Assembly (NCBI GenBank): GCA_036505615.1
Contig: DASXTB010000479.1
Coordinates: 1 to 16,065 of the forward strand
DNA: 16,065 nt
Direction: 5' to 3'
DNA from: DASXTB01 sp036505615
GTDB lineage: Bacteria > Acidobacteriota > UBA6911 > JACQSX01
A program made the translations under genes and the position numbers. This document shows positions 1 to 7,420 of the stretch, one piece after another (the first letter of the stretch is position 1; every line of letters begins with the position of its first letter). The notes under the pieces are model-generated. The model was not told the origin of the DNA, did not search any database, and was given only the letters and a program-made list of their open reading frames with translations.

Positions 1-68
1 TCAGAATTTCATGCAGAAAGCAATCCGCTATTACTTGCAGATAGTCGAGCCGTCGCTGTTAGCGTAAG

Positions 69-283
69 CAGGTTGGCAGGTTGGCAGGTTGGCAGGTCAG
101 CAGGTTCACAGGTTGGCCGTTGGGCTGGGTAAAAGGTCGACAGGTCAGCAGGTCGACAGGCCAGCAGATCAGCTTGTAAATAGGTCCCGTTTGACTTATT
201 GACCTGTTGCTTATTGACCCGCTGACCTATTGACTTTCTTAACTGCTGGCTCTTGACCTGTTCACTTGTTGACCTGCTACTGA
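69..283. repeat. Inverted array of 8-bp words (CAGGTCAN type)
   Basis: The left arm (about 69-176) repeats an 8-bp word such as GGCAGGTT or AGCAGGTC head to tail, first four times nearly perfectly and then with drift. After a short AT-rich middle (about 177-189), the right arm (about 190-283) carries the complementary word (TTGACCTG, CTGACCTA) with the same 8-bp period. The two arms could pair into a long imperfect hairpin. Bases 1-68 show nothing recognisable. Any reading frame through this region only translates the repeat. The array ends about 25 bp before the lipoprotein start codon, so it lies in that gene's leader or marks the 3' end of a gene left of the window. Confidence 0.8.
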
Positions 284-288
284 GTTTG

Positions 289-307
289 GGAGGACTTAGG
301 AGGACTA
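289..307 (+). promoter_or_regulatory. Duplicated Shine-Dalgarno sequence
   Basis: GGAGGACT occurs twice, at 289-296 and 299-306, exactly 10 bp apart. The second copy gives AGGAGG with a 4-nt gap to the ATG at 308 and fixes this start. The first copy is too far upstream to serve the same ATG and may be a local duplication next to the repeat array. Confidence 0.7.
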
Positions 308-997
308 ATGAAAAAATCACTAATATTAATTTCAGTGTCGTTGGTTCTATTTGCCGTCTCATGTGGCAGGAAAAACATGGAGAAAGAGAGCACTACCGAG
401 GTTCTCAAGCAGGCTGCTGAGGATAAATACAACCCTCCCAACGACAAGAAAATTACGGACAAACAAATGCAAATGTACATGGCAGTGCGAAAGCGCGAGG
501 TGGAAATCGCCAAGAGCGCAGCCGACCGCCTGGAAGCGAAATCCAAGGAACTGAAGGAAAAGAAAGCAACGGCCGGCATCATGGACACGTTGAACGCGTT
601 GAGTGATGTGGGGAAGTTCCTGACAGCCGACCTGCGCGCAGCCAAAGAATTGGGTTACAACACCGCTGAATATCAGTGGGTCAAGGAACGAGTCCTGGAA
701 GCCAGCATCAACGCGATGACGGAAGATTTCCAGCAAGCCGCCAATAAGACGGTGGACCAGTCGCGGCATTATTACGAAGAGCAGCTTGCCAAAGCCAAGA
801 CTCCCGAAGAGAAGCAAATGTGGCAGCAGAGTCTGGAAGCCATTAAAAAACAGCAGGAAGAAATGCAGAAGAATTCTGAAGTTTCCGACTATGTCCGGTC
901 CAACCGCGACATCATCAAGAAATACCAGGGAGAGCTTGACGCTCTTAAGACGGAAATGGAGAAATATAACGCCGGCAAAGAAGCAGCCAAAAAATGA
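308..997 (+). CDS. Coiled-coil lipoprotein of unknown function
   Basis: I do not recognise a named family for this 229-residue protein. Residues 1-18 form a lipoprotein-type signal: two lysines, a hydrophobic stretch, then AVSC with Cys19 as the likely lipidated residue, although the -3 position is Ala and not the usual Leu. The mature part is strongly charged, rich in Lys, Glu, Gln and Ala, and almost free of Pro and Gly. It reads as long helices with coiled-coil character, especially residues about 50-85 and 150-229. This suggests an envelope-anchored structural or binding protein. The start is fixed by AGGAGG four bases upstream. It stands alone, with 135 bp to the next gene, in which I see no clear promoter. 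Confidence is high that it is a gene and low on its role. Confidence 0.85.
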   Translation: MKKSLILISVSLVLFAVSCGRKNMEKESTTEVLKQAAEDKYNPPNDKKITDKQMQMYMAVRKREVEIAKSAADRLEAKSKELKEKKATAGIMDTLNALSDVGKFLTADLRAAKELGYNTAEYQWVKERVLEASINAMTEDFQQAANKTVDQSRHYYEEQLAKAKTPEEKQMWQQSLEAIKKQQEEMQKNSEVSDYVRSNRDIIKKYQGELDALKTEMEKYNAGKEAAKK

Positions 998-1132
998 ACC
1001 TGGTAGCAGCGCCGCTAATAGCTGTGTTGGCCAGAATATCGGCGTCGGTGAAGGCCCTTGTTCTTCCATTTCACTTGAGAACCATGCTTTAATAACGCTC
1101 GCGCGCAACGACGGTCCGAAACGCTGAGTGCC

Positions 1133-2419
1133 ATGGCCACAAGTTCACGGTTACTTTCCGTCGAGAGAATGTCGCTGTCCAGCCTGCTGCGACACATGGG
1201 TAGGCCACCCCTTCGTATTGTCCTGTGGGACGGCGAGGAAATATACGGCTCCGACGACCCACCCATAGCCAGCATTCGAATACACGATCGTCGAACCCTT
1301 TGGAAACTCCTCTGCAATCCCGAGGTTCAATTCGGGGACGGCTACAGCGCCGGCCGGATTGAAGTTGAGGGGGATCTGGTTGCCTTAATTGAAAGCCTAT
1401 TCAAGGCGACGGGTCAGAGCACTCGGCATAACCCCCGCGCCGCGTTACTGCCGGACTGGTATCGCAGCCTATCGTCGTTCGTGCTAGGCAAGCTGCAACG
1501 GAACTCTATCAGGGGCTCGCGTAAAAACATCCATTATCACTACGATCTGGGAAACGATTTCTATAAGCTCTGGCTGGATTCCCAACTGGTGTACACATGT
1601 GCCTATTTCCCCACGCCAGCCGATTCGCTGGAACAGGCTCAAATTGCCAAGATGGATCATGTTTGCCGCAAACTGCAGCTTCAGCCGGGAGAAACAGTGG
1701 TAGAGGCAGGCTGCGGTTGGGGTGCTCTGGCTCTGCATATGGCAAGGTACTATGGGGTCTCCGTGAAAGCCTTCAATATCTCGCGCGAGCAGATTTCTTA
1801 CGCCCGCCAACGCGCTCGCGAAGAAAACTTAAGCGGCAAAGTGGAGTTCATTGAGGACGACTATCGGAACCTCTCAGGTCGTTTCGATGTCTTCGCATCC
1901 GTGGGCATGCTGGAACACGTAGGCCGGGAGCATTACGAAGAACTGGGGAACGTAATGGATCGCTGTCTGGGAGACTCGGGGAGAGGTTTTTTACACTTCA
2001 TCGGCCGCGACAGCGAACTTCCTCTAAACGCTTGGGCGCGCAAACGGATTTTCCCGGGTGCTTACCCGCCCACGCTCGGTCAAGTGATGAAGATCTTCGA
2101 ACCGCGGAATTTATCTGTCCTCGATGTGGAGAATCTCCGCCTCCATTACGCCAAAACGCTGGAGCACTGGCTGGAGCGCTTCGAAAGATCCGCCGACCTG
2201 GTGGAGTACATGTTTGATCGGGACTTTGTGAGAGCCTGGCGGCTCTATTTGGCAGGTTCGGTGGCGGGTTTTCGCACCGGCTGGCTCCAGCTTTTCCAGG
2301 TTACCTTTGCTCGCTCCGCTTGCAACGAGATTGCATGGACGCGAGCTCACCTTTACCAGACAACTGAGCGTGAGCTTTCAGTGAATTCATCTGTGATGCA
2401 TCATCAGTCCCGGTCCTAA
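1133..2419 (+). CDS. cfa: Cyclopropane-fatty-acyl-phospholipid synthase family methyltransferase
   Basis: Cfa-type enzymes use S-adenosylmethionine to add a methylene across a cis double bond of membrane phospholipid acyl chains. In this 428-residue protein, residues about 1-115 match the N-terminal lipid-binding part. The family signature HYDLGNDFYKLWLD starts near residue 136 and leads to Cys156 in YTCAYF, which corresponds to the conserved cysteine of E. coli Cfa. The SAM loop is EAGCGWG at 191-197, followed by SVGMLEHVG, which holds the conserved Glu, and by an Arg-rich C-terminal helix ending in LFQVTFAR, as in Cfa. Length is slightly above the E. coli enzyme (about 380). Some relatives make mid-chain methyl-branched or furan fatty acids instead of rings, and the flavoprotein 19 bp downstream makes that worth considering. 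No strong ribosome binding site precedes the ATG. Confidence 0.9.
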   Translation: MATSSRLLSVERMSLSSLLRHMGRPPLRIVLWDGEEIYGSDDPPIASIRIHDRRTLWKLLCNPEVQFGDGYSAGRIEVEGDLVALIESLFKATGQSTRHNPRAALLPDWYRSLSSFVLGKLQRNSIRGSRKNIHYHYDLGNDFYKLWLDSQLVYTCAYFPTPADSLEQAQIAKMDHVCRKLQLQPGETVVEAGCGWGALALHMARYYGVSVKAFNISREQISYARQRAREENLSGKVEFIEDDYRNLSGRFDVFASVGMLEHVGREHYEELGNVMDRCLGDSGRGFLHFIGRDSELPLNAWARKRIFPGAYPPTLGQVMKIFEPRNLSVLDVENLRLHYAKTLEHWLERFERSADLVEYMFDRDFVRAWRLYLAGSVAGFRTGWLQLFQVTFARSACNEIAWTRAHLYQTTERELSVNSSVMHHQSRS

Positions 2420-2438
2420 GACAGCGGCCGGCGCGACA

Positions 2439-3539
2439 GTGCAGAAGATGATGAACATAACCGACTGCGGCGTAATCATTATCGGAGGCGGACCTGCGGG
2501 TTCCACCTGCGCCTGGAGGCTGAGAAAACACGGCATTGAAAGTCATATTCTGGACACGGAAGACTTTCCGCGCACAAAGCTGTGCGCCGGTTGGATTACG
2601 CCGGCAGTAGCGCAGAATCTGGAGATGGCTCCTGAAGTTTATCCGCACAGACTGGTGACATTTTCTAGAATCTATGGCGAATACTTCGGGAAAAAATCCG
2701 CTAGAAAAATAGTATTCAATACAACACAGCATTCAATACGCCGCTATGAGTTTGACAACTGGCTGCTCGAACGAAGCGGCGCGCATCTGCATAAACATCG
2801 GGTAAAGGAAATCAGAAAAGATGGCGACGGCTATATTATCGACGGCCGGTTCCGATGCAAGATTCTGGTTGGCGCAGGCGGCACCCACTGTCCCGTCTTT
2901 CGCACATTCTTTAGGGACGTAAATCCGCGTTCGAAAGAGTACCAGGTAGGAGCTCTTGAAGAAGAATTTGCATACGATTATAAAGACGATAACTGCTATC
3001 TCTGGTTTGCTGAGAAAGGTCTGGTAGGTTACTCGTGGTATGTGCCAAAAGGAAATGGCTGGATTAACGTCGGCATCGGGGGATTCTCAGAATATCTGAA
3101 ACAGGGAAGGCTCTGCCTGCGCGATCACTGGGAGCTTTTCAAGCGCAAGCTGGCTGACCTGGGCCTGATCACCAATTATGCGTACAACCCGAAGGGCCAT
3201 ACCTATCACGTGAGAGAGACCGCCAAAGTCGGCCAGCTCGGCAACGCCTATATCGTGGGCGACTCGGCTGGCCTGGCCACGCGGGACTTGGCTGAAGGCA
3301 TTGGCCCGGCCGTAGAGAGCGGCATCGATGCCGCCGACGCCATCGCCACCGGAAAACCTTTTTCTCTGAAGCGCATGACCAAATATAGCTCCATCGGCCC
3401 GGGTTTAATGACAGAACTGGTGGATCGCTGCTTCGACCGCAAAGGCGTCTTTTTTAAGAATTTCATCTATGCACGGAAGTGGCGAACGAAAGAGCCATCG
3501 TCTCCTGCTGTTTCTGGACAGACTGGCGAATTTGGTTAA
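2439..3539 (+). CDS. Geranylgeranyl-reductase-family FAD oxidoreductase
   Basis: This is a 366-residue flavoprotein of the geranylgeranyl reductase type, which usually reduces C=C bonds of isoprenoid or other lipid chains. The N-terminal dinucleotide fold has GGGPAG at residues 16-21, followed by the family's KLCAGW segment near 48. The hallmark YxWxxPKG motif (YSWYVPKG) starts at residue 198, and the second FAD motif GDSAG lies near 274, followed by AEGIGPAVESG. It starts only 19 bp after the cfa-like gene and is probably cotranscribed with it, so the likely substrate is a lipid acyl or isoprenoid chain in or near the membrane. The start is uncertain: GTG at 2439 or ATG at 2448 or 2451, none with a good ribosome binding site. 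The substrate cannot be told from sequence. Confidence 0.8.
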   Translation: MQKMMNITDCGVIIIGGGPAGSTCAWRLRKHGIESHILDTEDFPRTKLCAGWITPAVAQNLEMAPEVYPHRLVTFSRIYGEYFGKKSARKIVFNTTQHSIRRYEFDNWLLERSGAHLHKHRVKEIRKDGDGYIIDGRFRCKILVGAGGTHCPVFRTFFRDVNPRSKEYQVGALEEEFAYDYKDDNCYLWFAEKGLVGYSWYVPKGNGWINVGIGGFSEYLKQGRLCLRDHWELFKRKLADLGLITNYAYNPKGHTYHVRETAKVGQLGNAYIVGDSAGLATRDLAEGIGPAVESGIDAADAIATGKPFSLKRMTKYSSIGPGLMTELVDRCFDRKGVFFKNFIYARKWRTKEPSSPAVSGQTGEFG

Positions 3540-3546
3540 AATCAAA

Positions 3547-3576
3547 GTGACATCGGCAAAGCAATAGCAGTATATT
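3547..3576 (+). promoter_or_regulatory. Possible sigma-70-type promoter for the HU gene
   Basis: GTGACA (3547-3552) and TATATT (3571-3576) are each one mismatch from the -35 and -10 consensus, with an 18-bp spacer. They lie about 50 bp before the HU start and just after the upstream gene's stop. This suggests HU has its own promoter. It is based on pattern only. Confidence 0.45.
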
Positions 3577-3624
3577 TGCGCCTTAAACTGCGGTTCAACC
3601 TTACTAACAGGGGAGAGAACATCG

Positions 3625-3924
3625 ATGGCATCAGCAAAACCACTCACCAAATCACAGATCGTCGCCTCGCTGGCGGAGAAGAACGAATTGACCAAAAAGC
3701 AAGTCGCAGCATTCTTGGACAGCCTGCAGGAGCTTGCCATTGGCCAGGCCAGGAAAGTAGGCAAATTCGTGCTGCCCGGTTTCGGAATTCTAGTAAAAGC
3801 TAATAGAAAAGCTCGAATGGGCCGCAATCCTGCTACCGGAGAGCCGATCAAGATCCCTGCCAAGACTGTTTGCAAATTCCGCGTCGCAAAAGCCCTCAAG
3901 GACTCGGTGGTTCCAAAAAAGTAG
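3625..3924 (+). CDS. hup: HU/IHF-family DNA-binding protein
   Basis: This small basic nucleoid protein binds and bends DNA as a dimer. The 99 residues are the normal length for HU. Residues 6-47 give the helical dimerisation body (LTKSQIVASLAEKNELTKKQ and so on), GFGILVKANRKAR (52-64) starts the beta arm, and GRNPATGE (66-73) is the conserved arm tip with the proline that inserts into DNA. KIPAKTVCKFRVAKALKD closes the fold. GGGGAGAG seven bases before the ATG is a good ribosome binding site. There is a candidate promoter upstream. It converges with the DUF1232 gene across a repeat array that begins 10 bp after its stop. Confidence 0.93.
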   Translation: MASAKPLTKSQIVASLAEKNELTKKQVAAFLDSLQELAIGQARKVGKFVLPGFGILVKANRKARMGRNPATGEPIKIPAKTVCKFRVAKALKDSVVPKK

Positions 3925-3933
3925 CCGTCCTTT

Positions 3934-4104
3934 TTGCGGATTGCGGATTTCAGATTGCGGATTGCGGATTTCGGATTGCAGATTGGGAATTGCCGTTTGC
4001 CCGTTGTAGTCAAAGCTTTTTTCCACCACTAAGGACACAGCGGACACAATGTAATCCGAAATCTGTAATCCAAAATCCGCAATTCGGAGAATTCGAAATT
4101 CGCC
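3934..4104. repeat. Inverted heptamer array (GGATTGC type) between convergent genes
   Basis: The left arm (3934 to about 3996) is made of 7-bp words in register, GGATTGC and GGATTTC with variants. The right arm (about 4051-4104) carries the complements GTAATCC, GAAATCT and GCAATTC. The middle (about 4008-4050) contains TTTTTTCCACCACTAAGG followed by ACACAGCGGACAC, nearly identical to the middle of the array at 5915-6253. The element fills the gap between HU and the facing DUF1232 gene, so transcripts from both sides would carry an imperfect hairpin at their 3' end. Confidence 0.85.
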
Positions 4105-4106
4105 CT

Positions 4107-4529
4107 TCATGCAGGTTTGCCCTTTTCCCAGCGATCCAGCTTCCCCACCAGCAGGGATCGAAGTCTGCGGGGCAGGAAGAACAAGGAAAGTTCGGCCAAC
4201 TCCTCGACCACTGCGACGATATCCTCATTTCTCTGCCAGTGTTCGCTCAGTACGGAGGGGTCGGTGCGATTCAGCAGACGCAAAACCGCAAGTGAGATCA
4301 GGTAAATATCATCCACCTGTCCCAGGACCGGAATGGCATCTGGAATCAGATCGAAAGGGTTGACGACGTAAACCATGACTGCTCCCAGGATCGCTTTGTC
4401 GCCGGATGACACCCTGGGGTCGCGCAGAAGGCGGTAGAGCAGGCGGATTAGATCGGGCATATAGCGCAGGAGGTTCTTAAACCTCTCCTTGGCGTCTCTC
4501 TTCTCCAGGTCTTCAACCGGTTCAACCAT
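4107..4529 (-). CDS. YkvA/DUF1232 family protein
   Basis: The 140-residue protein contains the short hydrophobic DUF1232 core at about residues 43-90, with the family's NPFDLIPDAIPVLGQVDD motif. Members are small, probably membrane-associated proteins of unknown function. Residues 1-30 are charged, with many Glu, Lys and Arg. The C-terminal part (about 95-140) is helical and ends in a basic tail. GGGAG five bases upstream of the ATG supports the start. It is divergent from the methyltransferase gene at 4708 and convergent with HU. Nothing nearby explains its role. Confidence 0.85.
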   Translation of the reverse strand: MVEPVEDLEKRDAKERFKNLLRYMPDLIRLLYRLLRDPRVSSGDKAILGAVMVYVVNPFDLIPDAIPVLGQVDDIYLISLAVLRLLNRTDPSVLSEHWQRNEDIVAVVEELAELSLFFLPRRLRSLLVGKLDRWEKGKPA

Positions 4530-4707
4530 ACTCTCCCTCGCTAAGAGGATTATAGACCGAACTCGGCGGCGGCGTTCCGGCCGAAGCGCCCCCCAGCGCG
4601 GATGTTACAAAATTTGAATTTGGAGTTTTGCTCTTCTCAGGATAGGCTTATCTCGTCGCGTCGGGGGGTTGCCTTGTTGGGAAGCCGAAAGTTCCAGTGG
4701 AGTCGCC

Positions 4708-5325
4708 GTGAGCGTCGAATACGTAGAGAAGGTATATAACCGTTACTCCAGTTTTTACGACTTTATATTTGGAAGGATTTTTGAATCAGGGCGCGAAAAA
4801 GCTCCGGAACTGTTGCTGCTGGAACCGGGGATGCATCTGCTTGAGGTAGGCATCGGAACCGCGCTTTCTATTCCGCAACTGCCTCGGTTTTGCACCATCA
4901 CGGGAGTTGATCTTTCCCAGAAGATGCTGGACGAAGCTGAAAAACGCCTTCGAAAACTGAGGCGCAGCAACGTGATTCTTCACAAAATGGACGCCACCGA
5001 AATGTCTTTTCCGGATAATTCGTTCGATCGCGTCCTGGCCGCTTACTTCATCAGCACCGTTCCAGACCCGGTCGCCGTAGTGCGCGAAATGAAGCGTGTC
5101 TGCAAACCGGGCGGCTACCTGGTATTTCTGAACCATTTTCAGAGCGAAAATCCAGCCCTGGGAGCAATTGAAAAAATAATTTCCCCCCTCTGTTACCGCA
5201 TCGGGTTTCGAACAGACCTGAACCTGAAAAGACTGATGCAGCAATCCAACCTGAAGATCGATCTGCGCGAAAGAATTGACTTTCTTGGCAACTGGAAGGC
5301 GGTACGTTGCCTCAACGAGAAATAG
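4708..5325 (+). CDS. PmtA-like SAM-dependent phospholipid N-methyltransferase
   Basis: This class I methyltransferase resembles bacterial PmtA, which methylates phosphatidylethanolamine towards phosphatidylcholine at the cytoplasmic membrane face. With the GTG start at 4708 (GGAG five bases upstream) it has 205 residues, the usual PmtA length. A TTG at 4669 would add 13 residues without a ribosome binding site. Features seen: an N-terminal amphipathic segment with YNRYSSFYDFIFGRIF (10-25), typical of PmtA; SAM motif I EVGIGT (46-51); GVDLSQKML just after, with the acidic ribose-binding Asp; and DATEMSFPDNSFDRVLAAYF (motifs II-III). Ubiquinone or menaquinone methyltransferases share parts of this, but the N-terminus favours PmtA. 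The donor fold is certain; the PE substrate is inferred. Confidence 0.75.
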   Translation: MSVEYVEKVYNRYSSFYDFIFGRIFESGREKAPELLLLEPGMHLLEVGIGTALSIPQLPRFCTITGVDLSQKMLDEAEKRLRKLRRSNVILHKMDATEMSFPDNSFDRVLAAYFISTVPDPVAVVREMKRVCKPGGYLVFLNHFQSENPALGAIEKIISPLCYRIGFRTDLNLKRLMQQSNLKIDLRERIDFLGNWKAVRCLNEK

Positions 5326-5334
5326 CCTCCCGCG

Positions 5335-5409
5335 CCGGATTATTCACAAACCTCTGAGCCATCTTCGCGTCCTTTGTGCCTCTGTGTTGAGAGTTTGTGA
5401 AAAATCCGG
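5335..5409. repeat. Long inverted repeat between methyltransferase and STAS genes
   Basis: CCGGATTATTCACAAAC (5335-5351) and GTTTGTGAAAAATCCGG (5393-5409) are complementary at 16 of 17 positions around a 41-base loop. The loop contains CTTCGCGTCCTTTGTG and CCTCTGTG, words similar in style to the middles of the heptamer arrays. It begins 9 bp after the methyltransferase stop. No T-run follows, so it is not a classic intrinsic terminator. It may end or stabilise the upstream transcript, or be a mobile palindrome. Confidence 0.75.
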
Positions 5410-5500
5410 GCTTAATGGCAGAATTTTTTGCAAATTTTTGTATCCGTTTTGATTCGAAGCGCATCTTTATTACCGCACTACCACTTGTCCATTTTTCAAA

Positions 5501-5914
5501 ATGCTGGCCTTTATTGTGGAAAATACGCGGGAAATCTTGCAAAAGAAGAAGCAGAAAAATACCGTCTCGGTCATCATTTCCGCTGTGGAGGGAGACTTGG
5601 CAGTGCTGGTGTTGTCCGGGAAGATAGATTCCTCAACCGCCAGCCTGTTGGAGACTCGAGTTCAAGAGCTTTCCAGCCAAGGCATTCGCAAACTGGCGCT
5701 CGATCTGCAAGGCGTCACCAGCATGGACAGCTCCGGCCTGGGAGAGATCATCGCGCTGTACAATCGCTTTGCCTCTCAAGGAGGCGAGGTTTGCGTGGCT
5801 GCTCTTTCTGATCGGCTCAAATTGCTTTTCGAGTATGCCAAGCTGCATTTCGTCTTCAGAATCTTCAATGACGTCCCAACCGCGATCGAATACTTGAACA
5901 AAGGGGTGAAATAG
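5501..5914 (+). CDS. STAS-domain anti-anti-sigma-factor-like protein
   Basis: STAS proteins of the SpoIIAA/RsbV type bind an anti-sigma kinase and free the sigma factor; phosphorylation on a serine switches them off. The domain runs from about residue 22 to 135 of 137. LSGKIDSSTASLLE (38-51) and LDLQGVTSMDSSGLG (67-81) are the family core, with Ser77 or Ser78 at the phosphorylated position of SpoIIAA. No RsbW-like kinase or phosphatase lies nearby, so its partner must be elsewhere. The start is unsure: ATG at 5501 has no clear ribosome binding site, and a TTG at codon 13 after GCGGGAAA is an alternative. The Lys/Gln-rich stretch 14-19 precedes the domain. It ends immediately before a repeat array. 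Confidence 0.85.
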   Translation: MLAFIVENTREILQKKKQKNTVSVIISAVEGDLAVLVLSGKIDSSTASLLETRVQELSSQGIRKLALDLQGVTSMDSSGLGEIIALYNRFASQGGEVCVAALSDRLKLLFEYAKLHFVFRIFNDVPTAIEYLNKGVK

Positions 5915-6253
5915 GGGATTTCGGATTGCCGATTGCTGATTTCGGATTTTCCGAATTGCGGATTGTGGACTTCGGATTGTGGATTGTGTATTTCGGATTG
6001 CGAATTTGGGATGTCGTTGTATCCTTTGTGGTCGATGCTTTTTCCACCACCAAGGACACAGCGGACACTAAGGATTTCGCAATCCCAAATCCACAATCCG
6101 TAATTTTCGAAATCCGCAATCCCAAATCCGCAATCGGCAATCCCAAATCCGCAATCCGCAATCCCAAATCCGCAATCCCAAATCGGCAATCCCAAATCGG
6201 CAATCCCAAATCCGCAATCCCAAATCGGCAATCCCAAATCCGCAATCCGCAAT
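5915..6253. repeat. Large inverted heptamer array (GGATTGC type), 339 bp
   Basis: The left arm (about 5917-6010) holds degenerate GGATTTC, GGATTGC and GGATTGT words. The right arm (about 6078-6253) holds the complements. Within it, 6116-6248 is 19 exact-length 7-bp units, mostly alternating GCAATCC and CAAATCC/G, followed by a partial unit that runs into the dehydrogenase stop codon at 6254-6256. The middle (about 6012-6077) contains CCTTTGTGG and CCACCAAGG, which can pair at 8 of 9 positions, and AAGGACACAGCGGACAC, shared with the element at 3934. The array starts at the first base after the STAS stop. Confidence 0.9.
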
Positions 6254-7351
6254 CTAATATCCCCTACTCTTATCCACCACGTACAGCAGCGGCTCGCCCT
6301 TCAGGTAACGCCGCAGATTGCCGGCCAGCACTTGGTATTGGCGCCACCAGAGATAGTCGGAGCTGGTAGCCGACCCGATATGGGGGGTGAGCAGCAGGTG
6401 GGGAGCATCCCATAGAGGACTCTCGGGCGGTGGCGGCTCTCTTTCGGCAACATCCAGCGCAGCTCCAGCGATCACACCTTCACGGAGTGCTTGGACCAAC
6501 GCGGTTTCGTCGATGGCGGTGCCTCGGCCAACATTGATCAGGTAGGCGTCCCTTTTCATCAGACGAAACTCCGGAGCTCCGATAATGTGATAGGTTTGAG
6601 AGGTGTCCGGAAGAGCCAGGACAACGTAGTCGCAACGGCTGAGCAGAGCAGCCAGACCGTCGGAACCGAGCATTTCATCAACGCCTTCGGCTGGGGTTGC
6701 CGCGGAGCGGCTCAGGCCGATGACATGTAATCCGAGCGCTTTCGCCCTCTTGGCTAGCTCCAAGCCAATCCCGCCCATGCCCAGAATTCCCAGCATTGCG
6801 CCGTTGACTTCTTTGCGAAATGGCTCGCTACTCCAAATATCCGACTGTCCCCAACGCCGTTGCTGCTGCATTCGGAAGCTGTCAGGGAGACGCCGGGCGA
6901 GCGCGACCATCAGAGCCAGAGCATGCTCAGCCACGGGAATTCGGTGAACCGCAGATGCTGAAGTCACAACCACCGGCCCTTCGACGATCTCCGGAACAAG
7001 CAGATGATTGACGGCTGCATAGAGGCTGTGGGCCCAACGGAGCTTTCTTGCGCGCGAGGCTTGAGAGCTCCGGAGCGAGAGGCCGACGAAGACCTCGGCA
7101 TTTTCAATCGCTTTGTCCAGGCCTTCGTAATTGGGCAAGTAACTGCCACAAACTTGAGGGAATTCGCGGCCTAATTCTTCCAAAAACCAGCCCGGCAACT
7201 CCCAGGTCGTACTCTGTGGCTTGAAACTTATGACTAAAGAACGCGTATCTTTCTGACGTGCCATGCAAGACTCTGAGAGGAGCACTCTGACTCCATGCCC
7301 GCATCGGGTGATTGCCTTGTCCAGCAAAGCAACAGCTCGTTTTGCGGCCAC
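6254..7351 (-). CDS. D-2-hydroxyacid dehydrogenase (NAD-dependent)
   Basis: This family reduces 2-keto acids to D-2-hydroxy acids (or the reverse) with NAD(P)H in the cytoplasm. Counting from the GTG at 7351 (365 residues), the Rossmann motif is GMGGIG (191-196). The catalytic set is complete: Arg276 in INVGRGTAID, Glu305 in VAEREP, and His324 in TPHIGSAT. The C-terminal NLRRYLKGEPLLYVVDKSRGY-like end is typical of glyoxylate/hydroxypyruvate-reductase-like members. GTG at 7351 has GGAG eight bases upstream. The ATG at 7264 gives a 336-residue protein of more usual length but has no ribosome binding site, so the first 29 residues are doubtful. The exact substrate is unknown. It is divergent from the M16 peptidase gene. 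Confidence 0.9.
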   Translation of the reverse strand: MAAKRAVALLDKAITRCGHGVRVLLSESCMARQKDTRSLVISFKPQSTTWELPGWFLEELGREFPQVCGSYLPNYEGLDKAIENAEVFVGLSLRSSQASRARKLRWAHSLYAAVNHLLVPEIVEGPVVVTSASAVHRIPVAEHALALMVALARRLPDSFRMQQQRRWGQSDIWSSEPFRKEVNGAMLGILGMGGIGLELAKRAKALGLHVIGLSRSAATPAEGVDEMLGSDGLAALLSRCDYVVLALPDTSQTYHIIGAPEFRLMKRDAYLINVGRGTAIDETALVQALREGVIAGAALDVAEREPPPPESPLWDAPHLLLTPHIGSATSSDYLWWRQYQVLAGNLRRYLKGEPLLYVVDKSRGY

Positions 7352-7402
7352 ATATTTTCTCCGGATTCACAGCCGCTTTCTATGGAAATGTTCGGCGACG
7401 GT

Positions 7403-7420
7403 TTGATAGCCTGTTATCAA
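7403..7420. promoter_or_regulatory. Dyad TTGATA-N6-TATCAA in the divergent promoter region
   Basis: A perfect 6-bp inverted repeat with a 6-bp gap lies between the divergent dehydrogenase and M16 peptidase genes, about 95 bp upstream of the peptidase ATG. Its size fits a dimeric repressor operator. I see no convincing -35/-10 pair placed around it. Chance occurrence is possible. Confidence 0.3.

Noticed and set aside
9..362. 117-codon minus-strand frame across the left-edge repeats
   Set aside because: It translates the 8-bp word array (repeating Pro-Ala-Asp-Leu patterns) and has no independent coding evidence.
359..1108. 249-codon minus-strand frame opposite the lipoprotein gene
   Set aside because: It is antisense to a well-supported gene with a strong ribosome binding site, and its Phe/Leu-rich composition is that of a reverse shadow of a Lys/Glu-rich coding sequence.
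6116..6253. CRISPR array
   Set aside because: The repeat unit is 7 bp with no spacers, and no cas genes are present.
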